A DNA stretch of 39,996 nucleotides from Lingula anatina (GCF_001039355.2 NW_019773847.1:92963-132958); one strand, 5' to 3'. Numbered from the stretch's first letter, positions 15,076 to 26,072 are shown. Translations and numbers: made by a program. Notes: generated by a model not told the origin, from the letters alone.

Positions 15076-15448
15076 TTTAAGGCCATATGGATAGTCACCT
15101 TCGTCTCCGTAGTGTTCCTCAATGTGGACATGGGACTTCTGGTAGGGGTGGGGTTCTCTCTCATCACTATTGTCTTCAGGACACAATGGTAAGTGGGGTC
15201 AGAGCTAGTTTTTTTTCAGAAGATGGATCATTTTTCATTATATTTGCAGCTATACATGTACATTGGTGGAGTGTTGCACGAATTTTTTTGTTTGCAAATC
15301 TTAGGATAGTTCAGACTATTATTTTTAATCACTTTAGAAGTATAACTCAGTCTAAATTACTGTCTCAATTAATGGAATCGATGTGCTCGATTTCAGCATG
15401 TTAAGGTTTGATTGGTTTTATTTATTGTTATATTCCATTTTAAAAGTC

Positions 15449-15495
<47 letters not shown>

Positions 15496-17613
15496 TTGCT
15501 TCAGGCCGTACAGTTGTCTCTTTGGTAGAGTGCCTCACACAGATATATACAGAGACAAAAACGTATACAAAGTGGTACGTCCCGGATTTATCTTCATCCA
15601 AGTCTATTTCCATTAAATGGTTGCTGGGGTTTTCGTAGCTTGTTAGAATTATTACACTAGCGATCAGCGCCAAAGAGAAGGCCTCTGTTACTTTAGCTTA
15701 TGGCATATTTATTGTCAAATTTAAGTACAGGATATATAAGATATTTTCTCAAAGAATTTTGAATCCGGTTATTAAGAAAATGGAAACCTTTGTCTTGTAG
15801 GCAGCGGGTTTCCAAATGAAACATCTGTGTTCTCAAGTCATGAATATTTTACCAATATTGTTAAATTCTATTTGTCTAGGTCGAGGAGGTTCCTGGAATA
15901 AAGATTTTTCACTTTGAATCCTCCCTGTATTACGCGAACGCTGAACATTTCCGTAACAAGCTCTACTCAACCACCGGATGTGACCCTGGTCTCCTCAAGG
16001 CCGAAAGGATGGCGATAAACGAGAGACAAGAAGCTCTTGCAAAGCAAAAGAAAAAGAAAGAAAACAGAGAGAAGAAAAAGGAAAATGCAAACGTAAAGTC
16101 CACAGTAAAAATTTTTTCTACGCGTAGTTTATTAGGTAATTAAATAAGAAATGAAGTCAGATGTGGGATTCACGCGCGCACGCTTACACACACAGACATC
16201 TAAAAAAATTAAATAAAGTCAAATAATACAATAATGATTACATTCCTGCAGCGTGGCGTTATGAAATAACAAAGAACATTGTATTTTATTCAGCAGACGG
16301 AAAAAGAAGCAGGCGACCATCCGTCCATAGCGCTAGTGGACGAGTCCAAACAAGCAGACAAGCATCTGTTGTCTCTGGAGGACGAACTTCCACAACCTGA
16401 CATCCACCACATCATAGTGGACTGCTCCGCCATGACCTTTATTGACGCCGTAGGGGTGAAGGTGCTGAAACAGGTGAGGCAAAATTACCCCCGGTTTCTG
16501 GGGCGGCTTTACAAGAGAACAAAAATTTTAGAGAAAAAATTAGTCTTATACAGTTCAAGTTTTATTTAAAAAAATCTTTCTCTGTTATCTAAAATACATT
16601 GAGTATTGGTCTGAAACATAGCCATAGCTGGACTTTGGAATTTCTTATTATACAATATATAGCAACACTGTTTTATTTAATAACTGATTTATATTGGGTC
16701 GGTATAGTCGTCAAAGTGAAGAAAATATTTTTAGTGTAATAAGTTTTTATCAATTCAAAAAAAAAAAAAAGGCGAAAGTGTTTAATACGCGTTTTTGAGA
16801 TCGTACTGTTGGACATTTTTTGTGCTTCGATCGTCACAAATTTGTTTTAAAATATTTTTATTCCTGTGTTTTAGGTAATAGCAGAATACAAAGCAGTCGG
16901 CGTTCGAGTAGTCCTTGCTCACTGTAGAGGTAATGACTCTCAATACCCTATTTTTTTAATATCAGAATTTTTAAAATTGTCCGTCATTATACATATTACA
17001 AGTGCATTCATAAAGATTTAAATTTGTCAGACTCAGAAGAACACGATTAAGTTTACTTAGTTATATTATCAGCACATTCTATTGATAGTAACTGTCTAAC
17101 GCACGCATGCGGAACTTTGCCTATGGATCTTTTTATGTGACTTGTTTGGTGACATAACCGTGTTTCTTTAATAAATTAACATTGCCATATTTTTTGTTAA
17201 CATACACATGCAAAGTAAACCATTGTTCCTGGGTTTTTGGGTGTAGGTTACCCCTGTATTTCTAAATGACCGACATATATATATTTCCTACCTGACCTGA
17301 TTTTCCAAACTTGCATTTGATTCACGCAATTCTGAAATTCGGATGAAATATGACGATTAAGGCGGAAAAAGGAAATAAATACATTGCATTCTTACTAGTC
17401 TCTCTCTCTCTCTCTCTCTCCCTCTTTCCTTGAATTTATGATTAGAAATCTTAATGTTACTTACTCGGTATATCTTACTTAATAATAGCTCAGCTGGGAG
17501 AAATGCTGGAGAAATGCATGCCAACTGAAGACGACCAAGAAGACCTCATCTACTTCATGGTGCACGATGCCGTGCTGGTCGCTTTGGACAAAGAACGAAC
17601 CTTACGCGAAAAG
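8961..17613 (+). CDS. SLC26-family anion exchanger, tandem copy 1 (SLC26A5/A6-like)
   Basis: A predicted multi-pass plasma-membrane anion transporter. Coding exons: 8961-9381, 10828-10938, 11361-11587, 11844-12014, 12306-12461, 12921-13003, 13302-13449, 13914-14027, 14319-14396, 14637-14732, 15082-15188, 15505-15574, 15880-16092, 16294-16473, 16875-16929, 17489-17613. All are GT-AG and phase-compatible, giving 785 codons before the last exon. The cytosolic N-terminus carries CACSREC. The membrane domain opens at [12 protein letters not shown] (about residue 138), with [19 protein letters not shown] and HISIG. N209 and N215 are possible glycosylation sites in an extracellular loop. SMSRS at R465 matches the SLC26 anion-site arginine. 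The STAS domain spans roughly residues 590-780 ([47 protein letters not shown]). A lysine-rich loop in exon 13 interrupts it, as in SLC26 proteins generally. The 3' end is uncertain (see 17716-17745). SLC26A5/A6-like is my best placement; substrate is unknown. Confidence 0.93.
11619..11655. repeat. CT microsatellite, SLC26-1 intron 3
   Basis: A (CT)n run close to the exon 3 donor. Similar CT runs occur in the same gene at 17401-17420 (intron 15) and 17630-17659 (after exon 16). Confidence 0.9.
14132..14197. repeat. Intronic dispersed repeat, copy 1 (SLC26-1 intron 8)
   Basis: It contains TATCTTCATCCAAGTCTATT followed by TCCATTATATGG and GCTGGGGTTTCGTAA, ending TTAGAATT. The same string, with a few substitutions and one indel, lies at 15586-15650 in intron 12 of this gene. 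It is probably a short fragment of a mobile element; family unknown. Confidence 0.75.
15034..15073. repeat. TTA microsatellite, SLC26-1 intron 10
   Basis: A (TTA)n run ending about 10 bp before the exon 11 acceptor. It takes the place of a normal polypyrimidine tract. Confidence 0.9.
15451..15497. repeat. ATTT microsatellite, SLC26-1 intron 11
   Basis: About 11 ATTT units ending 8 bp before the exon 12 acceptor at 15504, so the repeat probably serves as the polypyrimidine tract. Confidence 0.9.
15586..15650. repeat. Intronic dispersed repeat, copy 2 (SLC26-1 intron 12)
   Basis: Second copy of the string at 14132-14197, beginning only about 11 bp after the exon 12 donor. Same orientation, most bases identical. 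Confidence 0.75.
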
Positions 17614-17715
17614 GTAACGTGGTTTTCATCTCTCTCTCTCTCTCTCCCCCTCTCTCTCTTGATCTTTTAAGGACGGGGTAAATATTGTTATCCTACTTTT
17701 TTTTCATGTCAACAG

Positions 17716-17745
17716 GAGCATATTGTAGCCTCGGCTACTCANTAA
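17716..17745 (+). CDS. Candidate terminal exon of SLC26-1, cut by a single N
   Basis: A strong acceptor (long T run, then CATGTCAACAG) ends at 17715. In the phase left by exon 16 the next codons read EHIVASAT, then CAN with the N at 17742, then TAA. If real, it closes the protein at about 794 residues. It shows no likeness to exon 17 of SLC26-2, and the lone N looks like a contig join, so the stop may be an artefact and the true tail may be missing. Confidence 0.35.
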   Translation, partial: EHIVASATX

Positions 17746-20690
17746 GGCATTCAATTAGATATAAAAGTGTTAATTTTATTTCAATATATAAACTTTGTTA
17801 TTAAATATGAGTGAGTATTTTTTTTTTCTATGATGAAGAGTTAATAAATGATATCTTCATGTTAAGCCACAAATAATCACACAAATTAATTCACACAAAT
17901 AAGTTGGACCAACTTTTCAAAAATGACATTCAATTTAATATGAACATGTTATTTTAAAATAAAATTGATAACTGTGATCAATTAATGGGTGTTGGTATAA
18001 AAGTGAAAATATTCTTCCCGTACACCTTTGTTGTTACCATAAAGAGTGAGTATTTTTTAATGTCAGTATGAAATGCACATTGTACTGGTACAAATGAACA
18101 TGTACCTACAGGTCGGCTAGTATAAGCAGTAAAAAATTGAAAATAAAGGATTCTGTAAGTAAATAAAAACATGATTATAATAATAAATTTGGTAACTGAT
18201 TACTCAGTCACATTTTCAATAATTTCAGGTATTTTTTGTTTCATATATTATCTACTAATTTACACTCACTGAAACTTAAAAAATATTCTTTCCTTCTGGA
18301 TTTTTTCACCAACAGTTGTCATATGAGATGTAAATTTTTTACAAGTGCCTGTGTACTTGTTTTATTTCACTGCAGCTGAGACTTACAAAACCTTGACAAA
18401 GATTCATTTTAGGTGTATTAAATCATTTTGAACCTTGAAATGTGCTTGAATTTAGTTTCTAATCTGGGTGCATGAAGGCAGTAATTCACAGGAAGGGGAG
18501 ATATTCCTTTTTGGACATTATTTAATTTCTATTTTTTAATGTTTCATCCCCAGTGTGTATAAAATTTAATTTAAATGATATATTACTTCCTCTTTTCTTT
18601 GTTATAGAAACTTATGAGTGACTTTACATTGCCCTCATTTGCATTTAAAGAGTCCTTGAAAAGCAACTGAATTAGTCTCAAAATTCTTATAAAATCCTTG
18701 AATTTGTTATGTTCATGTATGAACCTTGACATTGCACACTTTAATCATAGAAAGTTACACAAACATCCATGATAACTCACAAACAATTAAAATAAAAAGT
18801 GAAAGGTAATGATTATCCCTAAAACTGACTTAAGAAAAAAAGAAAAGAAAAGTTCTGTGACTACAAATTACAAGCCACAGCTGAAATATATTTCATAGCG
18901 AATTATAAGATGTTTCTATTTGTTTACTCAAATTAAACAAATCAGTTTCCTGAAAATAGAGGGAAATTCACTGTACAGTGCATGCAATTTTAGTTTCAGC
19001 CATAACAATTGTGATAAGAAATACAAAATACTTCTTTATCCAAAACAAAACCCAAAATAATTCCTAACGAGCGATATATGATGAAAAGAGACATAATCTT
19101 GTGTGTGCATGTATGTGTGCATGTATGTGTGAGTGCATCATAAAAGAGAAAATACAGAAAAAAATGATAAGCATTAAAACTTTCAGGTATTATTATTGTT
19201 ATTCATTATTATTGTAACAAGACTAGATCTAAATATTTGTATTCTTTGAGGAACTTAAATAATGAAATATACTTATTTCTTTGGCAAAAAGTTTTTTTTA
19301 ATTTTAAAATTAATATGGTATATATTGGTTTTACTTTCCCTTATCTTAGAACTGCAGCAAGTAGATGGGACTATGCAGGAATTATATTTTGCAATTGCAG
19401 TATGAAATCAATTTAAAAATGAAACAGTAGCAAGAAAACAGCTATAATTGTTAAGATCAAAGTGCAATCTAAGCAAGTGTCAGTTTACTCTTAATAAGAA
19501 TTTACTCTGTAACTTTGTAATAAGTACAATGTTATATAAGGAAAGCCATAAGTGGAATACTATCAAAAATGCCAATTTGTACAATATTTTACTAACTCAC
19601 ACATTACTAGTAAGTCTTTTTTGGTATTTAAAACAGTTTTAAGTCATTTGTTTTTTCCATCAATGATAATTATCTCATTATTTGAACTGGACCTCCTTCA
19701 TTTAAATGGATAAACCGAGCCTTTTAAATTAGTTAAAATACTGTTTAAATATCTAAAATCACTCGAAAGTAGATGATAAGTCATTATTATCATCATTGAA
19801 CCCTGCCAATCCATCATTATTTACAGAACCTACAAAATAAAGTTAATGAAACTTATGTATAGTTTTAAATGCAGCCATCAGCTGATCGAGGTCACCATGA
19901 CGTGCCGAAAAGGGGGTCAACATTTGCAACTTTTTATCTACACGTTTCTATTCCTTTGGCAGCCTCTCGATACTTTTTGATACATAGTGTGCAGTATATC
20001 ATTTTAAAGCATTTGAAACGTACTTTTTTGTGATGTAGAAGGCATATATTTTCTCCACCACATGTATGGAATAGAGCCATAAGAACCTGAGTCAATGAAT
20101 TGCAGATAAAAATGGCGATTTTCAGACACACCTTCACGACAAAATCTCACAGAAAATTTGTAAATAATATAATGACAGCAAACATTATACATCAGTTAAA
20201 AGATAACTTTTTTCCGAACAAAACCCCATCTATTAACCTCGTTTTTTTAGTATAATTTTAATTTATTCACTGACTAAACATGTATCTTCATCCTAAAAAA
20301 GTCGGAAGCTTCAGAAACTGAAATTCAACCGTCGTTCGATTGATTAATCTTGACTAACAACTAAAGTGTTTTATATCGCCAAAAAACTCATTAACTTGGC
20401 TTTCTCACAACACTAGTAATTCTCTCACATTTTTAAAAAAGTATCAGTTTTCATTTTAGTTTAAAAATTCGGACACCCTGCCAAACTGCCATGTTGCCAT
20501 CGCGCGATCGATAGAAACGTATTTTTCTCATCTAAATCGTTAACTTTAGGCAACTAACCTGAAATATCCGAAAGGCTAACCTTTCTCGCTGATAATAAAA
20601 CATCCAAGGTTAAATAATTTTACTTGCTGTCAAAAATATCCGACAATAAACACGAGCATAAAATTCCCGCAGACAACACTTTCTTCCCGA
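17746..20690. other. Intergenic AT-rich region, no gene recognised
   Basis: No frame longer than about 65 codons and none resembling a protein. No SLC26-type exon was found here on reading all three + frames. A palindromic CG-rich motif (TCGCGCGATCGA) near 20500 stands out in otherwise AT-rich DNA. Confidence 0.6.
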
Positions 20691-20815
20691 CTTTTCACCA
20701 AGTGCGCATGCGTACAACTTTTTGTAGCGACTTACAACAGCTCGGAGGCAGTTGTAAATTTACGTGAAAAGTTACAAGAATTTGTAAGTTACAACCTTTC
20801 GAGAATACGGCCCCA
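20690..20815 (-). mobile_element. Terminal block of an unidentified element next to the LINE
   Basis: Read on the minus strand it begins GGGGCCGTATTCTCGAAAGG and continues with several GTTGTAA and TTACAA words. The LINE reading frame runs into it and ends after about 13 unrelated codons. It looks like the edge of another element abutting the LINE, or a foreign 3' tail. The right boundary is set by loss of LINE coding likeness; the left boundary is a guess. Confidence 0.4.
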
Positions 20816-22940
20816 GGAAAAGAAATTTGCTAACTTCATCCAGTAGATCAAAATCCGGCTTAAAACATTTAGCAGTTCTAATTAAATCAGTACGATAATC
20901 ATTAAAAAATGGACAATTAATTAAAAAGTGAATCTCATCCTCAACACAACCTGATTCACAGAGTACACACGTTCTCTCCAGCACTGGAAGTTTTTCATAC
21001 CGTCCAGTTTCTATTCTGAGTGGGGCCACCCCACATCTCAGCTTAGCCAATGCCCGCCGGTGCTTGAGTGATAAAGTTGGTTTCTTTATGTATTCACTAA
21101 CTACCAAGTCTTGCTTAAACAGTCTGAATAGCCTCAGCTTATTTCCACCTCCATTTCTACGTGGGGTATCATCCCATAGCTTCGCCAACCAATCGGAGTG
21201 ACATTCAAAAGCTACACTCTCCCTAACACAATTAGGCTAAGTGTACTAACCTTCGATATATCATTATCAGTTACGTATAAGTGGCTTACTCCTAGATCAC
21301 TAAATTTACCTTTAACCCTAGTTATCCAATTTTTCTTTCCATTGTTTGATACACGTAAACTCCATAAAAACACCTTTTTAGTCAACCTATTACAATCCAT
21401 ATTAGCTAATCTACACCAGAAATTTGTCACATTAATTAACTGCTTTTCAAAAGGCAAAATCCATCCCATTTCAGCACGGGTGGCAGCGGCTGGCGCGTAC
21501 CCACCCACGCCCAAAAAATACCTACAAGCTCTATTGAAAACAGCATTAATCTGACTAAATTCCTGGAGTCCCCATATAGCAGAACCATATTCTAACACAG
21601 GAGCTACAAGTGCATCGTATAATTTCGTAAAGCATGCATAGGGCATGCCCCCACAAGCCTTGCATTTTGCAATCAGAAGACCTAAAGCTCTGCTTGCAGA
21701 CTTAGCTATACATGATACAGTCTTATTCACATCAAAGTGTTCAAAATACCACATACCCAAGTATTTATATTTCTCAACAATGTTTACTGTAAAATTGCCA
21801 CATTTAAAAACATAATTTGTTCTAGGTATTTTAGGTGACCTAAAATGAACTATCTGGGTCTTGTCCACATTCAGAGTCAACTGCCATTTATAACACCACT
21901 TGTGCACCACATTAAGCATTGACTGTAAATCTTCCTCATTCTTGGCCAAAAGCACAACGTCATCTGCATAAAGAAGCGAGCAAATCAGCTCATCGTTTAC
22001 ATTAATGCCTTTACCCAGAGCTTTCAGATCATGTACCATATCATTAATGTAAATGTCAAAAAGTAAAGGTGACAACAGGCACCCTTGTTTTACTCCAGTT
22101 TCAATATCAAAGAAACCTGTTGTATAGTTATTTACCCTAACACAGCACTTTGGGTTATCATATAAAGCCTGGAGGGAATTCATAAAATTTCCGCATATTC
22201 CTAGTTTAAATAATTTATACCATAGAAGAGACCTATTAATTCTGTCGAATGCTTTTCTTGCATCGATGTAACAGGCATATATGCTCTGCTTTTGCTTTAA
22301 ACTATTTTCTATTATACTGGACATTACATACATGTGATCTAAACACCCACGGTCTTGTCTAAAACCATTTTGCTCGTCAACTATTATTTCATTATCTTCT
22401 GCCCACTTCGATAATCTCCTATTCAGAATAGATGTGTATATCTTATATATGCTAGATGATAATGTTATTCCTCTATATTCTAGTGGGTTGCATGAATTAA
22501 CACCACTACCTTTCGGTATGGGATTAATGACAGACCTAAGCCAATCACTAGGGACCACAGAATTAGCAAAACAGTACTTAAACAGGTTGTACAAAAATAT
22601 AATAGTTGTATTGTTTTTTAAGACCTTCGAAGGCAGGTCATCAAGCCCGGGGCTTTTACCACACTTAGCACCATTAACTGCAAGCTCAACTTCTTTAAAC
22701 GTAATATCAGTGTTAAGACTGGCACTCAAATCTGGTGTATCAAGTTCACCCTGTCTATAACTATAAAGTTTCTCATTAACCTGGGCTAAGAAAGATTTAT
22801 CAAAACTATCACAATTTTTATCTGACACACTGAATAGACCTGCATAGTCATTTTGCCATTTCAATAAAACCTCAGTGATATCCGTGGAGACAGTTCCATC
22901 ATCTTCGTCAGTGACCAGTAATTGACTTTTTCCGATTCAA
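20816..22940 (-). mobile_element. Non-LTR retrotransposon (LINE) fragment, reverse transcriptase, frameshifted
   Basis: The main frame covers 22864-21212 on the minus strand (550 codons) and stays open without an ATG to about 22935. It encodes a reverse transcriptase: GAKCGKSPGLDDLPS, NPLEYRGITLSSSIYKIYTS, DEQNGFRQDRGCLDH, YIDARKAFDRI, ETGVKQGCLLSPLLF and the catalytic SLLYADDVVLLA, followed by the thumb region. Near 21210 a one-base shift moves the frame to 21188-20772. That part gives AKLWDD, ALAKLRCGVAPLRIETGRYE and a C-terminal CCHC-like motif (CVLCESG, HFLINCPFF). No endonuclease domain is present, so the copy is 5'-truncated. The 3' end is cut at about 20815. The family is in the I/Jockey/CR1-like range; clade not assigned. 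It cannot transpose on its own. Confidence 0.9.
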
Positions 22941-24377
22941 ACGAACGAAAATAGAACATCGATTATTCCGTACTCCGTCGATTATAAAAGATGGCGTTTT
23001 TGACGTTTTTCATTGCGGTCTAGCGAGAAAGTGGTAGGGGGTTTTCCCGTGGCGTCCTTGTAGTGAAAGGGCGCATTTTAGCGCTAAAATGAAACATTAA
23101 AAATGCTGTCGGTGCACCGAATAGGCTATGTTACAGAGGGCGTTTTATATTTGAACAAATTTGGATGTACTCTCAGTTGCTTTGTTTATAACAGACATTA
23201 GGACCTGTGAAACTAACATGAAACTAAAGGCGCCCAGTCAAAACTAGTAGAAGTGACGTCTGCGGGCGACGGAAGACCGCGTCACGTGGTATTCAAGGAT
23301 CGTCTGATTGTTCCTGTGTTGTAATAAGCCGAAATATTTCGAATCAAAAGACGTATGTGCGAAATGTATGATATTATGTGGTAGAACAAAGCCCAGTTGA
23401 TAACAACAGCGGATCTTATGACGTAATCAACTCCTCCCCTCCACCTGAATTAGGGGGTCAAGATTGGTCAATGGGATGCAATTGGTTAATGGAAGTGAAA
23501 AGCTGTTACGCAAACTATATGAGACCTGCCGAACTGATGGTCAAACCACTTATATCGTCTGCTTACATAACGCCAAATGCATTTGATACCGCCATTTGAT
23601 ACCGCAATCCTCCAATGAGCTATATACTCATATAGTATATAGAATACTGGATATATAGGTCCTACAAAGCACATTGATTCCTTTGAGACGAAATTTCAGT
23701 ACGACAAGCAGCTAAGCATTGTAATAAAAGGGGTTTTTCACTAACCTGTAGGGCTTCCAAGGTGATTGTACCGTCTTTGAGGCAATTTAAGGTAAGGCTG
23801 CATGGATTTTGTGTCAGAATAAAAGATTTAAGTTAATTAAAAGTACCCTCTGAAATCAGGGGCATCTAAAATAGGAGACAAAAGACAAAATAATTTTGTT
23901 ACAAAGAGCTGGCGGACCCTGTGGTCAGAGAGTAAGTTAGGCAACGGGTGAGGAGTGGGTGGGTGGGGGTGGGGGTGGGGTTAAACGTTTGTTATATTAT
24001 CCCACTATACAATGTAGCACGCATGTTGTCCACAAATCTCATTGTTTACAAATATGAAATTGTATTTTCAACGTCTCGAACCTGAATAATAATTAGGGTA
24101 TACCCTGAGTCCACGAACAATGATGTTATTTATTATTATTTTTTACTCCATCCTCATGCGCTTTAACATATTTTATTTTTATTATTATCACCATTGTCTT
24201 TTGGGTGCGTGCTGGTAAGAATATACATGTACATGTATATACTCATAACCATTGACTTAATGATCTAGATTAACACCAGTAGAGTATCAAAATAAATGCC
24301 CCTCTCTCGTATCTCACTTACGCTAAGGTCGACCGGACTAATATTATATAATAGTTATATAATCTTCGACCTACAAC
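22941..24377. other. Intergenic region between LINE and foldback cluster
   Basis: Mixed composition, with CG-rich parts at 22960-23300. No coding exon recognised. It holds a G-rich run (23957-23980) and nothing else that I can name. Confidence 0.5.
23957..23980 (+). other. G-quadruplex-capable G-run
   Basis: Five runs of three to five G separated by single T (GGGTGGGTGGGGGTGGGGG then TGGGG). This fits the G3+N1-7 quadruplex pattern on the + strand. Confidence 0.75.
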
Positions 24378-24540
24378 ACACGTGCCTGTGTCGTACCCTC
24401 TACCAGGGTGGCAGACATCATAGGGGAAATTACCAAAAGATATAGTAAAATGGCCGTCTATTTATCTAAAGACATATCTGTGAATATCTTGTGAAAAATC
24501 AATCTGTGGCCCTGGTAGAGGATACAGGTGTCGGCTGCGC
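24378..24540. mobile_element. Foldback element D (about 160 bp)
   Basis: The left arm has GCCTGTGTCGTACCCTCTAC followed by CAGGGTGGCAGA. The right arm is its imperfect reverse complement: TCTGTGGCCCTGGTAGAGGA then TACAGGTGTCGGC. Arms are about 35 bp, with an AT-rich centre and no coding capacity, as in a MITE. Confidence 0.6.
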
Positions 24541-24753
24541 AGGATCCACAGTTTGAAGGTACCGGTATTCTAACCACGATTTTCCTGCCAGCTCCACCCA
24601 TCTCTGCATGTGGATCTGATAGCTTATACCATTTATGATTAAATGGTTTTAACTTAAAGTTCTGAATGCTCTCCGTAACGTTTAGATCGTTACGTTGTCC
24701 TTTACATTACAGAGCGAAATATCGACTTCCATTGTTTTTATTTGAGGAGATTT

Positions 24754-24947
24754 AGATCGCATTCACAACGAGTTGAGCCATGGCTTTACAAATCCTGGAA
24801 CTAAATATGGCGGACGTACATGAAAGAAAAACCCCCTAATCTTTTAATAGTCTCTCCGCCTCTCACACNNNNNNNNNNNNNNNNNNNNNCCGCCATATTT
24901 AGTTCCAGGATTTGTAAAGCCTGGCTCAACTCGTTGTGAATGCGATC
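24754..24947. mobile_element. Foldback/MITE element B1, centre lost in an N gap
   Basis: The left arm starts AGATCGCATTCACAACGAGT and reaches CTAAATATGGCGG at 24813. The right arm, 24890-24947, is its reverse complement with one 1-base indel. The left arm continues through CATGAAAGAAAAACC and CTAATCTTTTAATAGTCTCT to CACAC at 24868. The same inner sequence, inverted, is found at 25957-26072, which shows how the right arm should have continued. The 21-N gap (24869-24889) therefore hides part of the right arm and the loop. Confidence 0.8.
24869..24889. other. Assembly gap, 21 N
   Basis: It lies inside inverted-repeat element B1. A hairpin at this point is a likely reason the assembly failed. 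Confidence 0.99.
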
Positions 24948-25177
24948 TTATAGTGTTAAGGTCTAAATTGGGCAAGATAAGTAAATATATCTTTGAAGGA
25001 TATAAAGAATATAGAAAATATGTCTTTTGGAGTCTTTCAGAGGTGTATAAAATACCTTTAAGTTTTAACTATGCGCTTTGCTAGTTTGTTAACCATAATT
25101 TATACACTGTTCCGGCTTAACGGTAGCTGCACTTGGGATGGGGCCTTTGTGTAGTTTAAAACACGCACTTTGTTTCA

Positions 25178-25423
25178 GGGCTCAGTCCCAATGAAACTAT
25201 CGGTTTACGTAGATCGATCATCTCCTCGGGGACTCTCGCCGAATGTAATCAGATTGACAGATGAACACGCTTCCTCTTGTTCCCAATGTACTCTCATAAT
25301 CACCAGCTTTACTGTATTCTGCTCAACGCTAGGAGCAGGAGTGCTTACCTCTTAATTAGACTACATTCAACGAGAGTCCAGGCGGAGTTGGAACGGTCTG
25401 TGTAGACCGATAGTTTCATTGGG
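25178..25423. mobile_element. Foldback/MITE element A1 (about 245 bp)
   Basis: The left arm is GGGCTCAGTCCCAATGAAAC then TATCGG, and further in GACTCTCGCCGAATGTAATC. The right arm is the reverse complement: GACTACATTCAACGAGAGTC, then ACCGATAGTTTCATTGGG. Arms are about 65 bp, with a non-coding centre. A second copy of the same family lies at 29743-29980. Confidence 0.8.
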
Positions 25424-25630
25424 CATACTGTACATGAAAAGAACTTCCTTTACTTTCCACTTTATTAAAGCAAGATATCCTAAACCCAAAACAGTCGAAA
25501 AGGCACCGATCCATAGCTATAAACTTATCTTGTAGGTGCAAATTAAAATTTTTACCCTCACGAGCAATATTAATCAGCCTCTACCAGTGTTTCAATGACG
25601 AAAAAAAAAAAAAAAAGAAAAGTAAGATGT

Positions 25631-25842
25631 TTTAGTGTGGTAAATATCACCACGACCACCAAGACATGCCCTCTCCGTACCAATAAACTAATATTTGAGC
25701 TGCATATTACAAGGTGTGTACACCGCTTTGTTGCCCCATTGCCTTTATCATAGATACTTGTAGATCTTATCGTGCTTTCAGATTAGGTCGTCCCTCTTAT
25801 TTATTAGTTCTAAAAACTTACAACCTCCGGAAAGTCATCGGT
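25631..25842. repeat. Direct repeat copy 1, 212 bp, ending at a single N
   Basis: Matches 26071-26282 (offset 440) with about seven substitutions. It ends exactly at the N at 25843. The level of difference suits two alleles of a heterozygous genome. Confidence 0.9.
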
Positions 25843-25843
25843 N
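25843..25843. other. Single-N contig join
   Basis: A lone N at the exact end of a 212-bp duplicated block, most simply a join between contigs rather than an unread base. Confidence 0.7.
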
Positions 25844-25956
25844 ATGCTTTCTTCACCACGAGTTTAACTGATGAGCATGCGCACTTAATATTTCTCAGGT
25901 AGCTTCCGCATGGCGAACGGAGACGCGATTTAATTACTGTACCCCGCAGGGACGAC

Positions 25957-26072
25957 GTGTGGGGAGGCGGAGAGACTATTAAAAGATTAGGCGGTTTTTC
26001 TTTCATGTACGTCCGCCATTTTTAGGTCACCGGCTTTGTAAAGCCTGGCTTAATTCGTTGAGAATGCGCTCT
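25957..26072. mobile_element. Element B2, one arm of the B-family foldback
   Basis: Reverse complement of the B1 left arm at about 90 percent by eye: GGAGGCGGAGAGACTATTAA, TTTTTCTTTCATGTACGTCC, then GGCTTTGTAAAGCCTGGCTT and GAGAATGCGCTCT. No matching left arm is found directly upstream; the single N at 25843 may have removed it. Confidence 0.75.

Noticed and set aside
18608-18670. Possible last exon of SLC26-1 (acceptor TTATAG, 20 codons, stop)
   Set aside because: Weak acceptor, no likeness to the SLC26-2 tail, and the closer candidate at 17716 has a much better acceptor.
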